From assembly GCA_000226015.1 (NCBI GenBank), contig JH155917.1, forward strand, positions 1,088 through 41,268: a stretch of 40,181 nucleotides of DNA, given 5' to 3'. Source of the stretch: Mnemiopsis leidyi (lineage: Eukaryota > Ctenophora > Tentaculata > Lobata > Bolinopsidae). Under the pieces are notes generated by a model that saw only the letters and a list, made by a program, of their open reading frames with translations, was not told the origin of the DNA and ran no database searches. Below are positions 1-11,000 of the stretch, piece after piece. Position 1 is the first letter of the stretch, and the number at the start of each line of letters is the position of its first letter. Both the position numbers and the translations under genes were made by a program.

Positions 1-215
1 TCAGTTAGACCTTTCAGTCCTACGCATCCATAGTGCCAAAACTTCTCACATTGTTCACAGCCAACAGAGAACTCACCCACAATGTACTTCTTGCATGGAC
101 AAAGACATTCGTAGTCTTCAGAGGAAGAGGTCTTTTCTGGACTCTTTACAATCTTTTTCCTCGTTCCATCCGCTTTTTTATCTGTCATCTTCTTCTTGTC
201 ATTCGAATCGTTCAT
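1..215 (-). CDS. PHD-finger protein start, partial; probable LINE ORF1
   Basis: On the - strand an ATG at 215 opens a frame that runs off the left edge of the window (71 codons visible). A lysine-rich leader is followed by a zinc-finger pattern: a CLCPC cluster, then GCEQC and FWHYGC, which fits the first part of a C4HC3 PHD finger. The start lies directly after the 3' untranslated part of a LINE copy in the same orientation. PHD fingers are known in ORF1 of some CR1/L2-like LINEs, so I read this as the 5' end of a second element arranged head-to-tail with the first. A host PHD gene whose first exon begins here is the alternative; the window edge prevents a decision. Confidence 0.5.
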   Translation of the reverse strand, partial: MNDSNDKKKMTDKKADGTRKKIVKSPEKTSSSEDYECLCPCKKYIVGEFSVGCEQCEKFWHYGCVGLKGLT

Positions 216-892
216 ACCTCAAATTATTTGTATAATAGTAGTGTTGAAAGTATTAAAACTCTAAAAAATATAAACTTCTTTTTAGCTACCAAAGGGTTAT
301 CTTTAAGGAAAATGTTATGCTTAAGCTTGTTTTCCAAATAATGTCCAATCTCAATCCTATATAAGCTTCATCTGAAATATCCCAAAAGTTTCCAATACCA
401 CAAGTGCCCACTGTGTAATCAAATACTTCTTCGATAAAAGTTTCGAATCAATTCTTTAGTTTTTATCTTAAATGCTTCTAGATTACTTTTAAAAATGTTC
501 AGAGTTGGTGCTGTCTTCACTTCAATAGGTAATCTATTCGGAAATGAGATAACTATTTCATTAATAAAGTTCCGTTTAACACGGTTCAGCTTAGAAATCT
601 TGCTTTTTCCAGGTTTACAAACTAAATTTAATCCGGACCTACTAAAATTAAAAACACCAGCAAGCTGGGATAAACCTTGATCACCTCTCGAACGCCTCTC
701 AGCGAGAGTAGTCAGCTCCAGAACCTGAAGACGCTCTGAGTATGGAAGTAGGCCTACCCCTTCAATCATCCAGGTAAAGCGTCTCTGGACGCTCTCGATC
801 CTCAATATTAAAGACCAATTTCCATACTCAGCTACAGGGTTCCAAAGCTGAACACAATATTCGAGATGTGGCCTAATAAAAGTTCTCTCTAC
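216..892 (-). mobile_element. LINE 3' end: reverse transcriptase C-terminus plus 3' UTR
   Basis: Positions 887 to 419 on the - strand encode the C-terminal part of a non-LTR reverse transcriptase. It contains RPHLEYCVQLWNP, ESVQRRFT, a YSERLQVLEL block, an RRSRGD block and a terminal NRLPIEV...FKSNLEAF segment, all typical of the end of CR1/L2/Jockey-type ORF2. The frame ends in a stop at 419-421. Upstream it hits a stop near 892 and then joins an unrelated LINE remnant, so the copy is 5'-truncated. Positions 418-216 are its 3' UTR. The last ~44 bases (217-260) recur at 1372-1415 and 8773-8815, and the segment near 268-318 recurs at the right edge of the window, so the same family has seeded several short copies here. 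Confidence 0.8.
217..260 (-). repeat. LINE 3'-end sequence, copy 1
   Basis: This 44-bp block (+ strand begins CCTCAAATTATTTGTATAAT) is the terminal part of the LINE 3' UTR. Near-identical copies lie at 8773-8815 (one visible mismatch) and at 1372-1415 (small indels). Confidence 0.7.
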
Positions 893-1265
893 TGATCAGG
901 TTTCTGGAGATCCGTTTCAGCCTCTAGCTGGCACTTAGGGCAGGTCTCATCTTTTGATTCATCCAGCCGATGTTGGTATGCTTTGAGTTCCTTGCAGTGT
1001 GCCATTAGAGCAGCATCTTTTCTCGATTTTATTTTCCCCTCTTCTTTGCTGGACAGGTGTTTATATGTCTTTGAGACAATTGGGTGTTTAGGGGGCTGGT
1101 CTTTATGATTGCTTTTGCAGTGTTATATGAGAGTGGTGTTGTAGGAGCCTCACCATTCTGTGCCACTTCTTTAGCATATTTGTCGGCAAGGTCATTTCAA
1201 GGGATGTTAGAATGCCCTGAGATCCACTGAATCTTTACCCTCCCTTTCAGCTGCTGTAATCAGTA
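893..1265 (-). mobile_element. Degenerate LINE remnant: RNase H and zinc-knuckle tail
   Basis: Read on the - strand, positions about 1262-1150 translate to a broken RNase H C-terminal block, IQWISGHSNIP, a stop, then NDLADKYAKEVA. This corresponds to the conserved IxWxPGHxxIxGNExAD region of the RNase H domain in several LINE clades. Further on (about 1000-905), in another frame, comes a segment with CPKCQLEAETD, like the zinc-knuckle tail found after LINE RNase H domains. Stops and frameshifts show that it is dead. It belongs to a different LINE lineage from the element at 216-892, which abuts it near 892. Confidence 0.7.
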
Positions 1266-1371
1266 GTCAATGACTAAACACGGTTATTTGACATAAATGA
1301 CAAGATGGCCACTGGACTTGGGACCAGTTTACAGTACATTACATTGATGCCCTCTGAATACCATCCGCTAG

Positions 1372-1415
1372 CTCAAATTATTTAATTAATAGTAGTTGTT
1401 GAAAGTATTAAAACT
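1372..1415 (-). repeat. LINE 3'-end sequence, copy 2 (diverged)
   Basis: This is a diverged copy of the 44-bp LINE terminal block at 217-260, recognisable by CTCAAATTATTT, then AATAGTAGT and GTTGAAAGTATTAAAACT in the same order. Confidence 0.55.
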
Positions 1416-2056
1416 GTAACTTTTCTATAAGATCCGTTACGTTTGATTGTCTATTTTCTATGTCTATGACTAAGGATTGGCTGTCTCTGCAGAATACTGC
1501 GTGCAGATAACTGCGTCTGTTGACGTAATATGTGAACGACCCTTAATTAAAGCTGACAAAATGATATAATATCTGTCTTACATTCCTGTTTAGCTTTGAG
1601 CTGCGAGAGTTGGGTGTAACTGCGACAACTAATTAGTTGTGTACTATAGGCAATCTATTTATGAGTTCTAACCTTATATTATTGTTATGTAAGTCATCCG
1701 CCATACGAATTTACAATACACATCCCTATCAAGGAACCGACATAACTGCCCTCTTTATCACCTGTACAGAAAAATTAGCTTATCTAAAGTTTTGTCCGAT
1801 AGTCTACAAGTGCATCTTTATTTAGTGAGACAATGTTCATTTGCACTATAAAGCTCCTCTCTCTGCCAACAGACGTTAGCGGAATTATTCAAAATTCTGA
1901 TGGTCAGCTTGCTAAGGACAGAAGTGTTCTTCTTCCTCTGGTAGTAGCTACTTTGCAGAAAAAAACTTTTAAATTCTAACTTCTCAGAAATTAGAATTAA
2001 GAAGCTTCATAAGCTTACTTTAGTCAAGATCTGCATAAAACATGATTATATACATA
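1416..2056. other. Intergenic, no gene seen
   Basis: This is about 640 bp of AT-rich sequence between LINE debris and the MITE. Short open frames are present but none matches a recognisable family or shows coding character. Confidence 0.5.
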
Positions 2057-2585
2057 CAGTAAACCCTCGATTTACCGGGCCTCTCGGGGGAAAGGGTTGA
2101 GGCCCGGTAAATAGAGGGGCCCCGTAAATAGAATTTGACTAAATTATGGCCTAATTTTGGCCAAGAATATAAACTTAAGCTATTGATAGCTGTGTGTAAA
2201 CGTCATCTTAATCAAATTTCTTGATAAAAGTACTCTTTGAGGGATTTAGAACTGTGAGAATGGATCCAATGTTCTGAATTACATCAGTAATCTCAAGGTC
2301 AATCGTTTTATTGTGTGTGTGCCGTGGTTACGTTACATATATCAGTGCACGTGTGTATGAGCTGTCAGATTGCATGTTAAAGTTCTATCACGGTGTCACA
2401 TGGCGATGAGATACCATTACCAAAATATCACGTGTGACAGTGCCTGCTATTGAAAGCTCATATCCCATTTCCAAATTTTGAAAAAGAAATTTGTGAAAAT
2501 ATTGAACATTTTCGGGGGAAAGGAAGGAGGCCCGGTATATAGAGGGACCCGGTAAATAGAAGCCCAGTAAATCGAGGGTTTACTG
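2057..2585. mobile_element. MITE with TA duplication, pogo/mariner-like ends
   Basis: The ends are inverted repeats. The left end begins CAGTAAACCCTCGATTTACC and the right end is its reverse complement with one visible mismatch in the outer 21 bp. Each end is flanked by TA, the target-site duplication expected of Tc1/mariner/pogo elements. Inside each terminus, further degenerate units of the type CCCGGTAAATAGAG are repeated, so the ends are built from several sub-repeats. The ~530-bp interior has no transposase-like frame, so this is a non-autonomous element. A second, much shorter relative lies at 28886-28991. Confidence 0.8.
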
Positions 2586-3032
2586 TAATATGTATTTGTC
2601 CTGAACAATTTGTTTTATATCACTGATCGCCACTTTGATTTTCAATGAAGTTACCTACACTAAATTTAAATTACGAGTTTAGAGATTCTTAAAAATATCT
2701 CAGGAATTCATAACCCTAAATCGCAATCTTCATGAACCATGAATATAATAGTTGATCATGCAATAGAATCGACAGGAAATCCCGCTAATTATTGGACGGA
2801 ATTTCATCCCCGATAGTTATCCTTATTGTCAATAAATTATAATTTGTTATCGTTTAATCGGTTATTGACGATAAAAGAAATTGGACCGATTATGCAAACC
2901 CTAGATTTTATCTTGACCTGTAATAATCGGTGATGTACATTCCTTTGATTTAACAAACTTTAAAGTCTCTTGGACAAATTTTTTAGACGACTTGTATTAA
3001 TCCTTATAAGTTATAATAAATGCATTATTCAG
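2586..3032 (+). other. Upstream region of the CCDC180-like gene
   Basis: This is about 450 bp of AT-rich DNA ahead of the CCDC180-like start. It ends in TTATTCAG at 3025-3032, a good splice-acceptor match only 11 bases before the ATG. No TATA-like element can be assigned with confidence. A 5' UTR exon further left is possible but was not identified. Confidence 0.4.
3025..3032 (+). promoter_or_regulatory. Splice-acceptor-like site before the CCDC180-like start
   Basis: TTATTCAG ends at 3032 and the initiator ATG begins at 3044. Because the gene itself has no introns, this would be the 3' end of a 5' UTR intron or a trans-splice acceptor. Confidence 0.4.
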
Positions 3033-3043
3033 GTGGATGAGTT

Positions 3044-6000
3044 ATGCAAGAGGTTGTAAACAAAAATGGCATTGAACGATTTGTTGACATAAATGATCCT
3101 GTCTCAGCTGTCAGACTACTACCTGATGCAACTGTTCCTCCAAATCCTCTCAGAGTCAAGTCTGTAACCGTTGAAACCCAAAATAGTCTTTTGCAACAAA
3201 GGTATGCTCAAAAAGTTGCGGAATATGATGTTGGATTCAAATCTATTGTAGCTAAGGTTGACTCAAAACTCAATGATAAATGCAAACTATTCAAAATTGA
3301 GTTTCATAAAGATAGTCTGGTTATTGACCAGCATCTAATGCAATTAAACGATTGTACATCTGCTGAACTTTATCTGGCTGCATGGGATTTTGTAACCCAG
3401 AGTGTTACAAAAATGTTTATCAAAATCAATAAGCTAGGAGATTTCTTCACTTCGGTGGAACAGGAGAGGCTAGAACGAATCAAAAACCACATGCAAGAAT
3501 ATTACATAGATGTTCATGATCATTTTAAATCCGATAAACTTATGCTCAATGATTTTTTTGAAAAAGAAATATCAGAATTTAATTCTGTTGTTCTTGAAAA
3601 TTATCAGTCATACTCTGATCTCATTTCAAAACTTAAAGTTAAACTTGTCCAACAGCTTTGTTCATGGCATAATTCTTGGGAACTTTTACTGTTCTCTTGG
3701 CGAGACTGTGTAATCAGAAAAAACATAGAGAATATCGAGAAACTTTCCAAAGATAAAGCATTTCTTGTACCTGAAAAATTAGAAAGCTACAGAGAATCAT
3801 GCTTTTTAGCATTGAACCACGCAGAAGAATCTATTGATGAAATCCTCAGAGATTTAGCCCATGCCATGCCAGCTTCGATTGAGTTGGTGGTTCAAACATT
3901 TGACCAGATTGGAAATATTTTTTCACACTGCCAAAATGCCATCACTGAATATCGCAAATTCATAGTAAAATGTTTTGATGAGAAATTTTGTAAGCTTACT
4001 GAGCATATTGGGAAAATGAGAGGTTACCTTACCAGTAATTCTGTTTTTGAGGAGAACAATTCCTTAGAATTGTTTGAATATTCAATTTTCAACATTTGTG
4101 AGGAATTCGAGAGACGCATCGAAGTAATCCAAGATGAATACCTGGAAGAAATCAACAATAAATATAAATCAAAAGAAAAGCTTTGTGAGAACATAAAGGA
4201 ATACATCTTCTTAGGGTGTAATGCATGGGGTTTATATAAGCAAGAATATGAAAATGCCAAAGAAAAATTTATTTCACAATTTGAGCATAAATTTAAAACT
4301 CATAAGAATATGATTTCTTGCTTTGAAAAAGCCCTTAACAAATCGTGTGGCTTGCTTGCTGAAAGCAGAACCTTGAAGCAGGTGGACAAGCGTTTTGAGG
4401 ATGTCACTAAACGGCTTAACAAGATCTTCTCCGAGTATGTGAGGTATCAAAATGTACTTGAAGGAAATGTGGAATCTAAAGTTAATGAATGGCTAGCTGT
4501 TGAAAAAGAACTTGCTTGTACTTTGCTTTCAAAATTGTGCATAAAAATTGCCTCCGAACAAACTGATCTCGAAACCACTTTTATTGCAGAGGGAATTATT
4601 CATCACTATCATGGTGATTGCTCTGCTAATTCTTTTGAATTCAAATTCAAATGCAGTCAACATTACATGACCAAAATGTATCTGCTAAAGAAATCAAACC
4701 TTCAGGATCTTCAGAAATCGCTTTCTGTTCATGTAAAGCAAGCTTTAAATGATCTCCAGATACGCAAAGACCTTCACCTTTCAAGGCTGGCTGTTATTAA
4801 AAAGGAAATTTATGCAGTGAGAGTTGAAGAAATAACTCAATTTAGTCGAGACTGTGACCGCTTTTGGGATGAAGTTACTTTAGGAGAGCAGAAATTCACT
4901 AATCTTTACCAAAAGCTCTGTTCTGATACAAGTATAATTTTACAAGAATTTGATGGTGATTTGGAAGAGCTTAAAATGCAAATGACCGATAAAGAGACCA
5001 GTGGGGAGTTAATTTTGCTTTACCCTCAAATAGAGCAAAAAGGGGCCAAACGCATTGGTGAATTGAATGACCTGGTAAATGAATTTCAGAGCAAAATTGT
5101 TGACTACAAAAAATACATACGCAACATACATGACTTAATCATTACAAAATCAGAAACTAAATCACTTAAACTGCATGACGAGATAAAGATCAAAAGTGAG
5201 TTTGAGGAGTTTGCAGAGCTTGCTGATGATATGAAAATAAAAGCAGAGACTGAGCGACAAAAAACTGCCAAAATAAAAGATGGAGAAGACAAGGCTTTGT
5301 CACATTACAAACATACAATATTTTGCATGTTCTATTTGGAAAAGAAAAAAGAAATATTAAAGGAGTGTCGAATGAAAATAAAAACTGCATCTGTGTTATG
5401 CAGCAGAGAAGTTCTGAAATTTGAAAACAACAAAAAAACATTTAGTTCTCAATTAATTAACCCGTCTTTAGAAAAGAACGATGATCTAATCAAGGAATTC
5501 GAAGGTCTTTACTCATTGTGCAAGGCAATTATTAACATGTTAAACTATAGTACTGGAATCAATGAAGACCTAGCTCATTGTGTATCTATGGATAGATTGG
5601 AGAGAAGATATCGGAAGTTTGTTGATGGAAAAAGCCGATCAATAGACAGTGGATTTCTGAAAGAGATTGCTAGAGCAAGTAGTGCCAATTCCCAGGCCGG
5701 AAGAGAACATGAGTTGTTAGAGCATAATACTCGGGACGAATTGAGTTGGAGAATACCAAGGGTAAAAGTTGTTCGTGAACTTATTGGGAAGACCCTAAGG
5801 TATTTCAAGTACGGAGTTGGAGTAAGACCTGAGATAAATTATTCTGATCATAATATAAACAATAGCAAAGCAGCTAGTCTGAAAAAGTTTGGACTGGAGG
5901 CTCGATCAGATAACTATTGGGCTGCTCATTTATTAGGTAAGAAAAATGCATGTGTCAGTCAGGATGAACATGATTCCATTGTTGCCAAAGCATGTGCTAA

Positions 6001-7417
6001 ACTGAGAGATCGGCGCAACTCGAGAATTAATCGAAAAAGCTTTGAAGCAAGCCTGCCACTTTTGCAACAGCAAAAAGGTGTACAAATCAATAATAGATTT
6101 AGGATTAAAAAACCGTCTACTACCTTACCACCCATAACCCAAGGGTCAATATTAGAAACAAAGGAAGACACTGGAGGTCTTTGTCCACCCCCAATCGAAA
6201 AAAGTATATCATATGAACAGATTGACATGGATGGTGCTCTTCGATTATCCAGAACAATAGAATTTCTCATGGGTCCAAGTTTACGACCTAACAGCACATC
6301 CAGCGGCAAAGGAAGTAGTTCTACTGGCAGTTGCAGCAGCTTGGAGAACAGAACTGAGCGGTACTTTGATTTTTTAACCACTCCAGATGAGACCCTGAAA
6401 AATATGATTTTTCAACCAATAGAATTCTTTGGGTTTAAAAAGCGTAGCCTAGATGTTGATGCCACTGCCAACCAGATTATAAGTGTCCCAGAAAAAACAA
6501 AGTATTTTTTGCGAAATTCCTTTGAACAATTTGCTGTGACATCTGAAATATACTACAGGCAAAAAAATATTGTTATTACGAAACAAGGAATTCCTAAAGA
6601 AATAGACATCGCTTGCAAAGATATGGAATATGACCTGCAGCTCTATCTCGACAAAGTTGAAAAATTTTGTGTGGATGGTGTTAAGAAAATGAAGGACCTT
6701 GTATATGAATTAATTTCCTGCCAGGAGAAATTCATAACTTCACTTTTCTTCTCTGTTAGTAGTCATCTCGATTCTTATGGGAAAAATTTTGTAATCGATC
6801 TAGAATCAAAATTTCAGACAACTAAGTTACAAGTTTCTGAAGAGCAAGAAGCTCTCTTTGCACAACTAAATCCCTACATGTGCCACCCAAATCAGCACTC
6901 TAATCTTGCCAAACTGCAGAAGTTAGCCGATCAGCTGTGTGACCGATTTGCAGAACAATTCAAAATCTTGCACATCAATGCCATCAATGCTATCAATGAA
7001 TTACACATGGAGTCAATTGCTAAGATTCAAAAGTACAAAATATCAATGTACTGCCTTGCTGACATAACGATCCACCCATCAAAAGTGAAGAAAATTTCTC
7101 GAGCCAAGTTTCGTGGTGTGCAGCATGAAGATTGCCTTCAGGATCATATGCCGGGAGACAGTCCAAGGAAGCTTTACAAGTTGTTCTTAGAGAATGCTGC
7201 CGAGATGGCCAAGGAAGTGGAAAAGCAGCAAACAAAGTTCTACGACCATATTGCTGTTGAAAACGCTAGGGCCGTCGTCCACGCTAACACTTGGCACCAT
7301 GAAAAAGAAAATATGGTCAACGAAATGTTTCACAAAGAACAAGTTGCTTTAAAAAAGTGGCATAAATATTGGAACCGAAACATTCAAGAGCTTGTTGGAG
7401 ATTGTCAGAGGTTTTAA
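3044..7417 (+). CDS. CCDC180: CCDC180-like coiled-coil protein (DUF4455/DUF4456)
   Basis: This is one uninterrupted 1457-residue reading frame, rich in Lys, Glu, Leu and Gln and almost entirely helical or coiled-coil in character. Residues about 60-520 resemble DUF4455, including the tryptophan-rich turn near residue 207 with the W...WR pattern. Residues about 1120-1350 resemble DUF4456 (EIYYRQK followed by an ITKQGIP stretch). Residues about 920-1110 form a low-complexity, basic and Ser-rich linker. This domain pair is typical of CCDC180, a protein linked in animals to cilia and sperm flagella; its molecular job is poorly known. Human CCDC180 is about 1700 residues and many-exonic, whereas this copy is shorter and intronless. 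The ATG at 3044 is the first in frame and follows an acceptor-like CAG by 11 bases. CatSper2 follows on the same strand after 616 bp. Confidence 0.75.
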   Translation: MQEVVNKNGIERFVDINDPVSAVRLLPDATVPPNPLRVKSVTVETQNSLLQQRYAQKVAEYDVGFKSIVAKVDSKLNDKCKLFKIEFHKDSLVIDQHLMQLNDCTSAELYLAAWDFVTQSVTKMFIKINKLGDFFTSVEQERLERIKNHMQEYYIDVHDHFKSDKLMLNDFFEKEISEFNSVVLENYQSYSDLISKLKVKLVQQLCSWHNSWELLLFSWRDCVIRKNIENIEKLSKDKAFLVPEKLESYRESCFLALNHAEESIDEILRDLAHAMPASIELVVQTFDQIGNIFSHCQNAITEYRKFIVKCFDEKFCKLTEHIGKMRGYLTSNSVFEENNSLELFEYSIFNICEEFERRIEVIQDEYLEEINNKYKSKEKLCENIKEYIFLGCNAWGLYKQEYENAKEKFISQFEHKFKTHKNMISCFEKALNKSCGLLAESRTLKQVDKRFEDVTKRLNKIFSEYVRYQNVLEGNVESKVNEWLAVEKELACTLLSKLCIKIASEQTDLETTFIAEGIIHHYHGDCSANSFEFKFKCSQHYMTKMYLLKKSNLQDLQKSLSVHVKQALNDLQIRKDLHLSRLAVIKKEIYAVRVEEITQFSRDCDRFWDEVTLGEQKFTNLYQKLCSDTSIILQEFDGDLEELKMQMTDKETSGELILLYPQIEQKGAKRIGELNDLVNEFQSKIVDYKKYIRNIHDLIITKSETKSLKLHDEIKIKSEFEEFAELADDMKIKAETERQKTAKIKDGEDKALSHYKHTIFCMFYLEKKKEILKECRMKIKTASVLCSREVLKFENNKKTFSSQLINPSLEKNDDLIKEFEGLYSLCKAIINMLNYSTGINEDLAHCVSMDRLERRYRKFVDGKSRSIDSGFLKEIARASSANSQAGREHELLEHNTRDELSWRIPRVKVVRELIGKTLRYFKYGVGVRPEINYSDHNINNSKAASLKKFGLEARSDNYWAAHLLGKKNACVSQDEHDSIVAKACAKLRDRRNSRINRKSFEASLPLLQQQKGVQINNRFRIKKPSTTLPPITQGSILETKEDTGGLCPPPIEKSISYEQIDMDGALRLSRTIEFLMGPSLRPNSTSSGKGSSSTGSCSSLENRTERYFDFLTTPDETLKNMIFQPIEFFGFKKRSLDVDATANQIISVPEKTKYFLRNSFEQFAVTSEIYYRQKNIVITKQGIPKEIDIACKDMEYDLQLYLDKVEKFCVDGVKKMKDLVYELISCQEKFITSLFFSVSSHLDSYGKNFVIDLESKFQTTKLQVSEEQEALFAQLNPYMCHPNQHSNLAKLQKLADQLCDRFAEQFKILHINAINAINELHMESIAKIQKYKISMYCLADITIHPSKVKKISRAKFRGVQHEDCLQDHMPGDSPRKLYKLFLENAAEMAKEVEKQQTKFYDHIAVENARAVVHANTWHHEKENMVNEMFHKEQVALKKWHKYWNRNIQELVGDCQRF

Positions 7418-7962
7418 CCTTTTGTTGGTATTTTAGTGTTTCTACTGACCTCAGGTTCAGTTGCATATGTTAATTGTTTAGACTGTGTGATAATTAGATG
7501 ATCGTTATTTAATTTGTTTGTTGAAACTGACTTTTCATCCAATATAAATACTTTTAAGAACTATTAAACTATTTTTTGATTTGTTTTCTGTTTCTCCAGC
7601 CAACCTGTTTTTTGTAAATCCACATTTTTATATGATTTGCATATTTTAATTTTTTTGAGATATATGCCTATTTTGTTAAGATTACCTATGTATCCCTGTA
7701 TTTGTATATAATTATAATTGCTATTTGGTAAGTATGTACCCTAATTGTGTGACCAGATTATGAATTGCATGATTATTTTATTGATGATTATTTCACTAAT
7801 AATTATTTTCTAATGCAAAGCACTGTTCTCACTGCATACATTTCATTACCAAAAAAAGATTTTAGTAATGCTATGAAAAAGATTTTATTTAAATTATTTA
7901 TGGCATTGTAGCAGCAAACTTTAAAGTTTTGCGTCACTCGTGCTCAACTGTTTGCTACCAAA

Positions 7963-7968
7963 AATAAA
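7963..7968 (+). terminator. Candidate poly(A) signal AATAAA for the CCDC180-like gene
   Basis: This canonical hexamer is about 546 bases after the CCDC180-like stop and 66 bases before the likely CatSper2 ATG. Earlier AT-rich variants (ATTAAA near 7563) could also serve. Confidence 0.4.
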
Positions 7969-8020
7969 TAGTTCATGGTGAATGAATGGTTTTCACTCAT
8001 CAAACAATAACGGTGATATA

Positions 8021-8030
8021 TCGATCTCAG
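8021..8030 (+). promoter_or_regulatory. Splice-acceptor-like site before CatSper2
   Basis: TCGATCTCAG ends at 8030, followed by GGA and the ATG at 8034. If used, the mRNA would exclude the upstream in-frame ATG at 7986 and fix the start at MTSQGPPLP. Confidence 0.45.
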
Positions 8031-8033
8031 GGA

Positions 8034-11000
8034 ATGACTAGTCAAGGACCCCCGCTTCCATCTACAGCCACAGATCCCAGTAAATTCAAGAACTTGCTTT
8101 ATTTCGACAATTTCGAAGAGCTCTCCAAAAATGCCATATTTTTTCGGTTAGTTGCGATTATTGCTGAACCTTATCTGAGTTGTGATACCAAACTTCTACA
8201 GATATTTGTACATGGTTTTATCATCAAAATTGCAGTCCAAATGAAAATAATACTTTGATTTCAGATCCGCCATCATAGACGAGTTCAGGCTTAACGATAC
8301 CTTGACAGGTGGCAGAGTTCGAGCTCCTGTACATAACTCGAATGACATCATGGGTACGGCCAATTTCAGTTCAAGAGTTGAATTTTTTCTATTAGGCTTT
8401 TGCTGAACTGGAAACCGAGTGAGCTTTACTCACAACTAACTAATACAAAATCATGTACAAAAGTACAAAAACCTACCCTTTTAAAATCATGTGCAAAAGT
8501 ACAAAAACCTACCCTCTAAAATCATGTAAAAAAGTACAAAAACCTACCCTCTAAAAGGTTTTCACTACAAATAGCAAGAACCTGCCCTAGCTATAGCGCT
8601 ATTGATAAAACTAGTCACACAAGTGATAAAACCTGTGCGTCGTAATGTACAATATACGTTATAGGTACACAAATGATAATATGATATATTAACATCTGAT
8701 GATGTTGGTGGTCAGAAGAGAAACGCACAGATAATTAAGGCTTGAATTCTTCGTTTTATTACATCATTAGAGCCTCAAATTATTTGTATAATAGTAGTGT
8801 TGAAAGTATCAAAACATCTGTCATTTAGATTAAACTAGTTACACAAATGATGCACAAACCCAACAAAGATAAAACAAGTTATACACAAAAACCCACTAAA
8901 TCTCAATTCTCAGATAACGGAGTACGAAACATGGTGATGATAGAAAACCCGTCACAACCCGTAAGTTTCGTCATCTACAAAACGTCCGAAAGAGCGGAAT
9001 CCAACATGATAGACAGGAGGTTGCTGTACGTTCAGAACCGAAACAGGCTGCCCTTGCCTGTGTGGTGCAAGTGGATTGTCGAAAGTAATTGTGAAAGTTT
9101 GAAGTTTCATTTTTGTTTGATTGGACCTTTTATGTAGGTGAACTAGTTGAAACCAAATAATTTCCAAGTTAAAATTACATAGTTCTACTAGTTTGTGCCA
9201 AGGTTATCTGTCTGAATTTTCTAATATCGTTTTACGTATCAGCTGTAAATCAATATTCCCTGATTTCAGACGACAGATTCCAGTACTTCATGTTGTGGTT
9301 AATCATTGGAAATTCAGTGGTACTGGGTCTTCAGTCAGGTAGGACGGTATTCATGGTTATCTTATCAAAGTATCAATTTATCTATTTTTTTCCTCCAGAT
9401 CACAAAATTAAATATTACGTGTAGTCGACACTATTCTCGTTCAAACTTTGCGGGTCAGAGACTTTTGTTTGAACCAAATTACAAAGTTTTTTCGTAGTGA
9501 ATACAACTAATAAAAGGTATAATCGTGACTGTTTCAAGACAACTAATAAAAGCTATAATTGTGACTGTTTCGTGTTTCACAGAACTACCGACCACCCCGG
9601 AGGTGTACACACACATTCAGTCGATCCTGGAGATGTTCGACCTCTTCTCCCTCTACATGTTCATCCTGGAGATCCTGCTTAAGTGGGTCGACAATTTCGT
9701 CGATTTCTGGTCTAGTGGATGGAACATTTTCGACTTCCTTGTCACAATCGTGGTAAGTTATATCTCTTTGATTGAGATACATGTTGCTGAGATGGCGTTG
9801 GGTGGTTACTATTATTAGTTTTTGGGAATTCGTTAATTAGTTTGTCTCTTTAATCTTCAATTTTGCAAGACTTTGGTACTGATAGTGCGCGGTATTCGAC
9901 AAAAACCAAAGTATCTTGGGGCCATTTTCAAAAGCAAACGTTAGTTTTAGTCGTTTCAACAATTCCTGAAACAATAAATCTTTTAAAATCTTCAGAGAAA
10001 TTCTGAATTTGTAAAAGTCGATTGAATTATCAAGTCAACAGATGGTTGTGCCGGACAATTTGTCTGAATATAATTGAATCTAACGCGACAGGACTCAATA
10101 GTATTTCTTTCAGCGAAAACTTGCTAATTTACTAAGGACTTGGCCGGAAAATCGTGATTGTTTCTTACGCACGCCCTTTTCAGCTTTAAGTTTAGCTACA
10201 ACTCTCAAATTCCCCAATTCTCTGAATTTTCATCACCTGCGCTGCAATGTACTTGCTACTACTGCAGCTGATAGGCTGTGTGGCAGCTAATAATCCAGAC
10301 TACAGTGGAGTCCTAAACAGTCCTACAAAACTTCGCAACCTCTTCAAGGACTACTCTTCAAAGTTTCACTACAGCAAGCTCCCGGCTAGTGAACTAGGCT
10401 TTCGACTAAGAATCTTCAGGAAGGAACTACTAGAATTATCACGTGACAACGGAGTTAACCAATGGAAGTCTGATTTAAATCAGTTTTCTGTGCTTACTGA
10501 GGAGGAAAAGTCGCAGTATCTAGGAATGAACATATCGACCGTCTATCTCCCCTCACTCTCTACTACAAGTCAGAACTACTTGCTAGAGGATGCCCCGGAA
10601 GTCAAAGATTGGAGAACTGTTGGACTGGTTACTGGAGTCAAGAACCAGGGCAAGTGTGGAAGTTGCTGGAGTTATGCTGCAGTCGCGCCCATGGAAACAG
10701 TCTACGCACAGGTCGCCAACAAGCTGAAGCAGTTCTCTGAGCAGGAGCTTGTGGATTGTACTTACCCAGAGTCGTACGACTCGTGTAGGGGAGGCTGGGT
10801 TACTCCTCCATGGGACTATGCGATAAAACACGGCCGTCTGGCCACACAAGCTGCTCTATCCTATGTCGGAGTAGATCGAACCTGTGACGTCACTACCGTT
10901 CACAACGGTCTGATAGCCGCTAAACTCTCTGGCTATACCTTCCTAGGAGAAGGCGAACACAAAGTCATCTCAGCTCTGTCCAGCAGTGTCCTGGCTGCAG

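Larger units (their letters stand above)
7418..8030 (+). other. CCDC180-like to CatSper2 intergenic region
   Basis: This AT-rich spacer of 613 bp holds the CCDC180-like 3' UTR. It contains no coding frame. An AATAAA lies at 7963-7968 and a splice acceptor at 8030, close together as in trans-spliced operons. Confidence 0.5.

Noticed and set aside
33-341. 102-residue + strand frame at the left edge
   Set aside because: It is the antisense shadow of the PHD-finger ORF and LINE 3' UTR.
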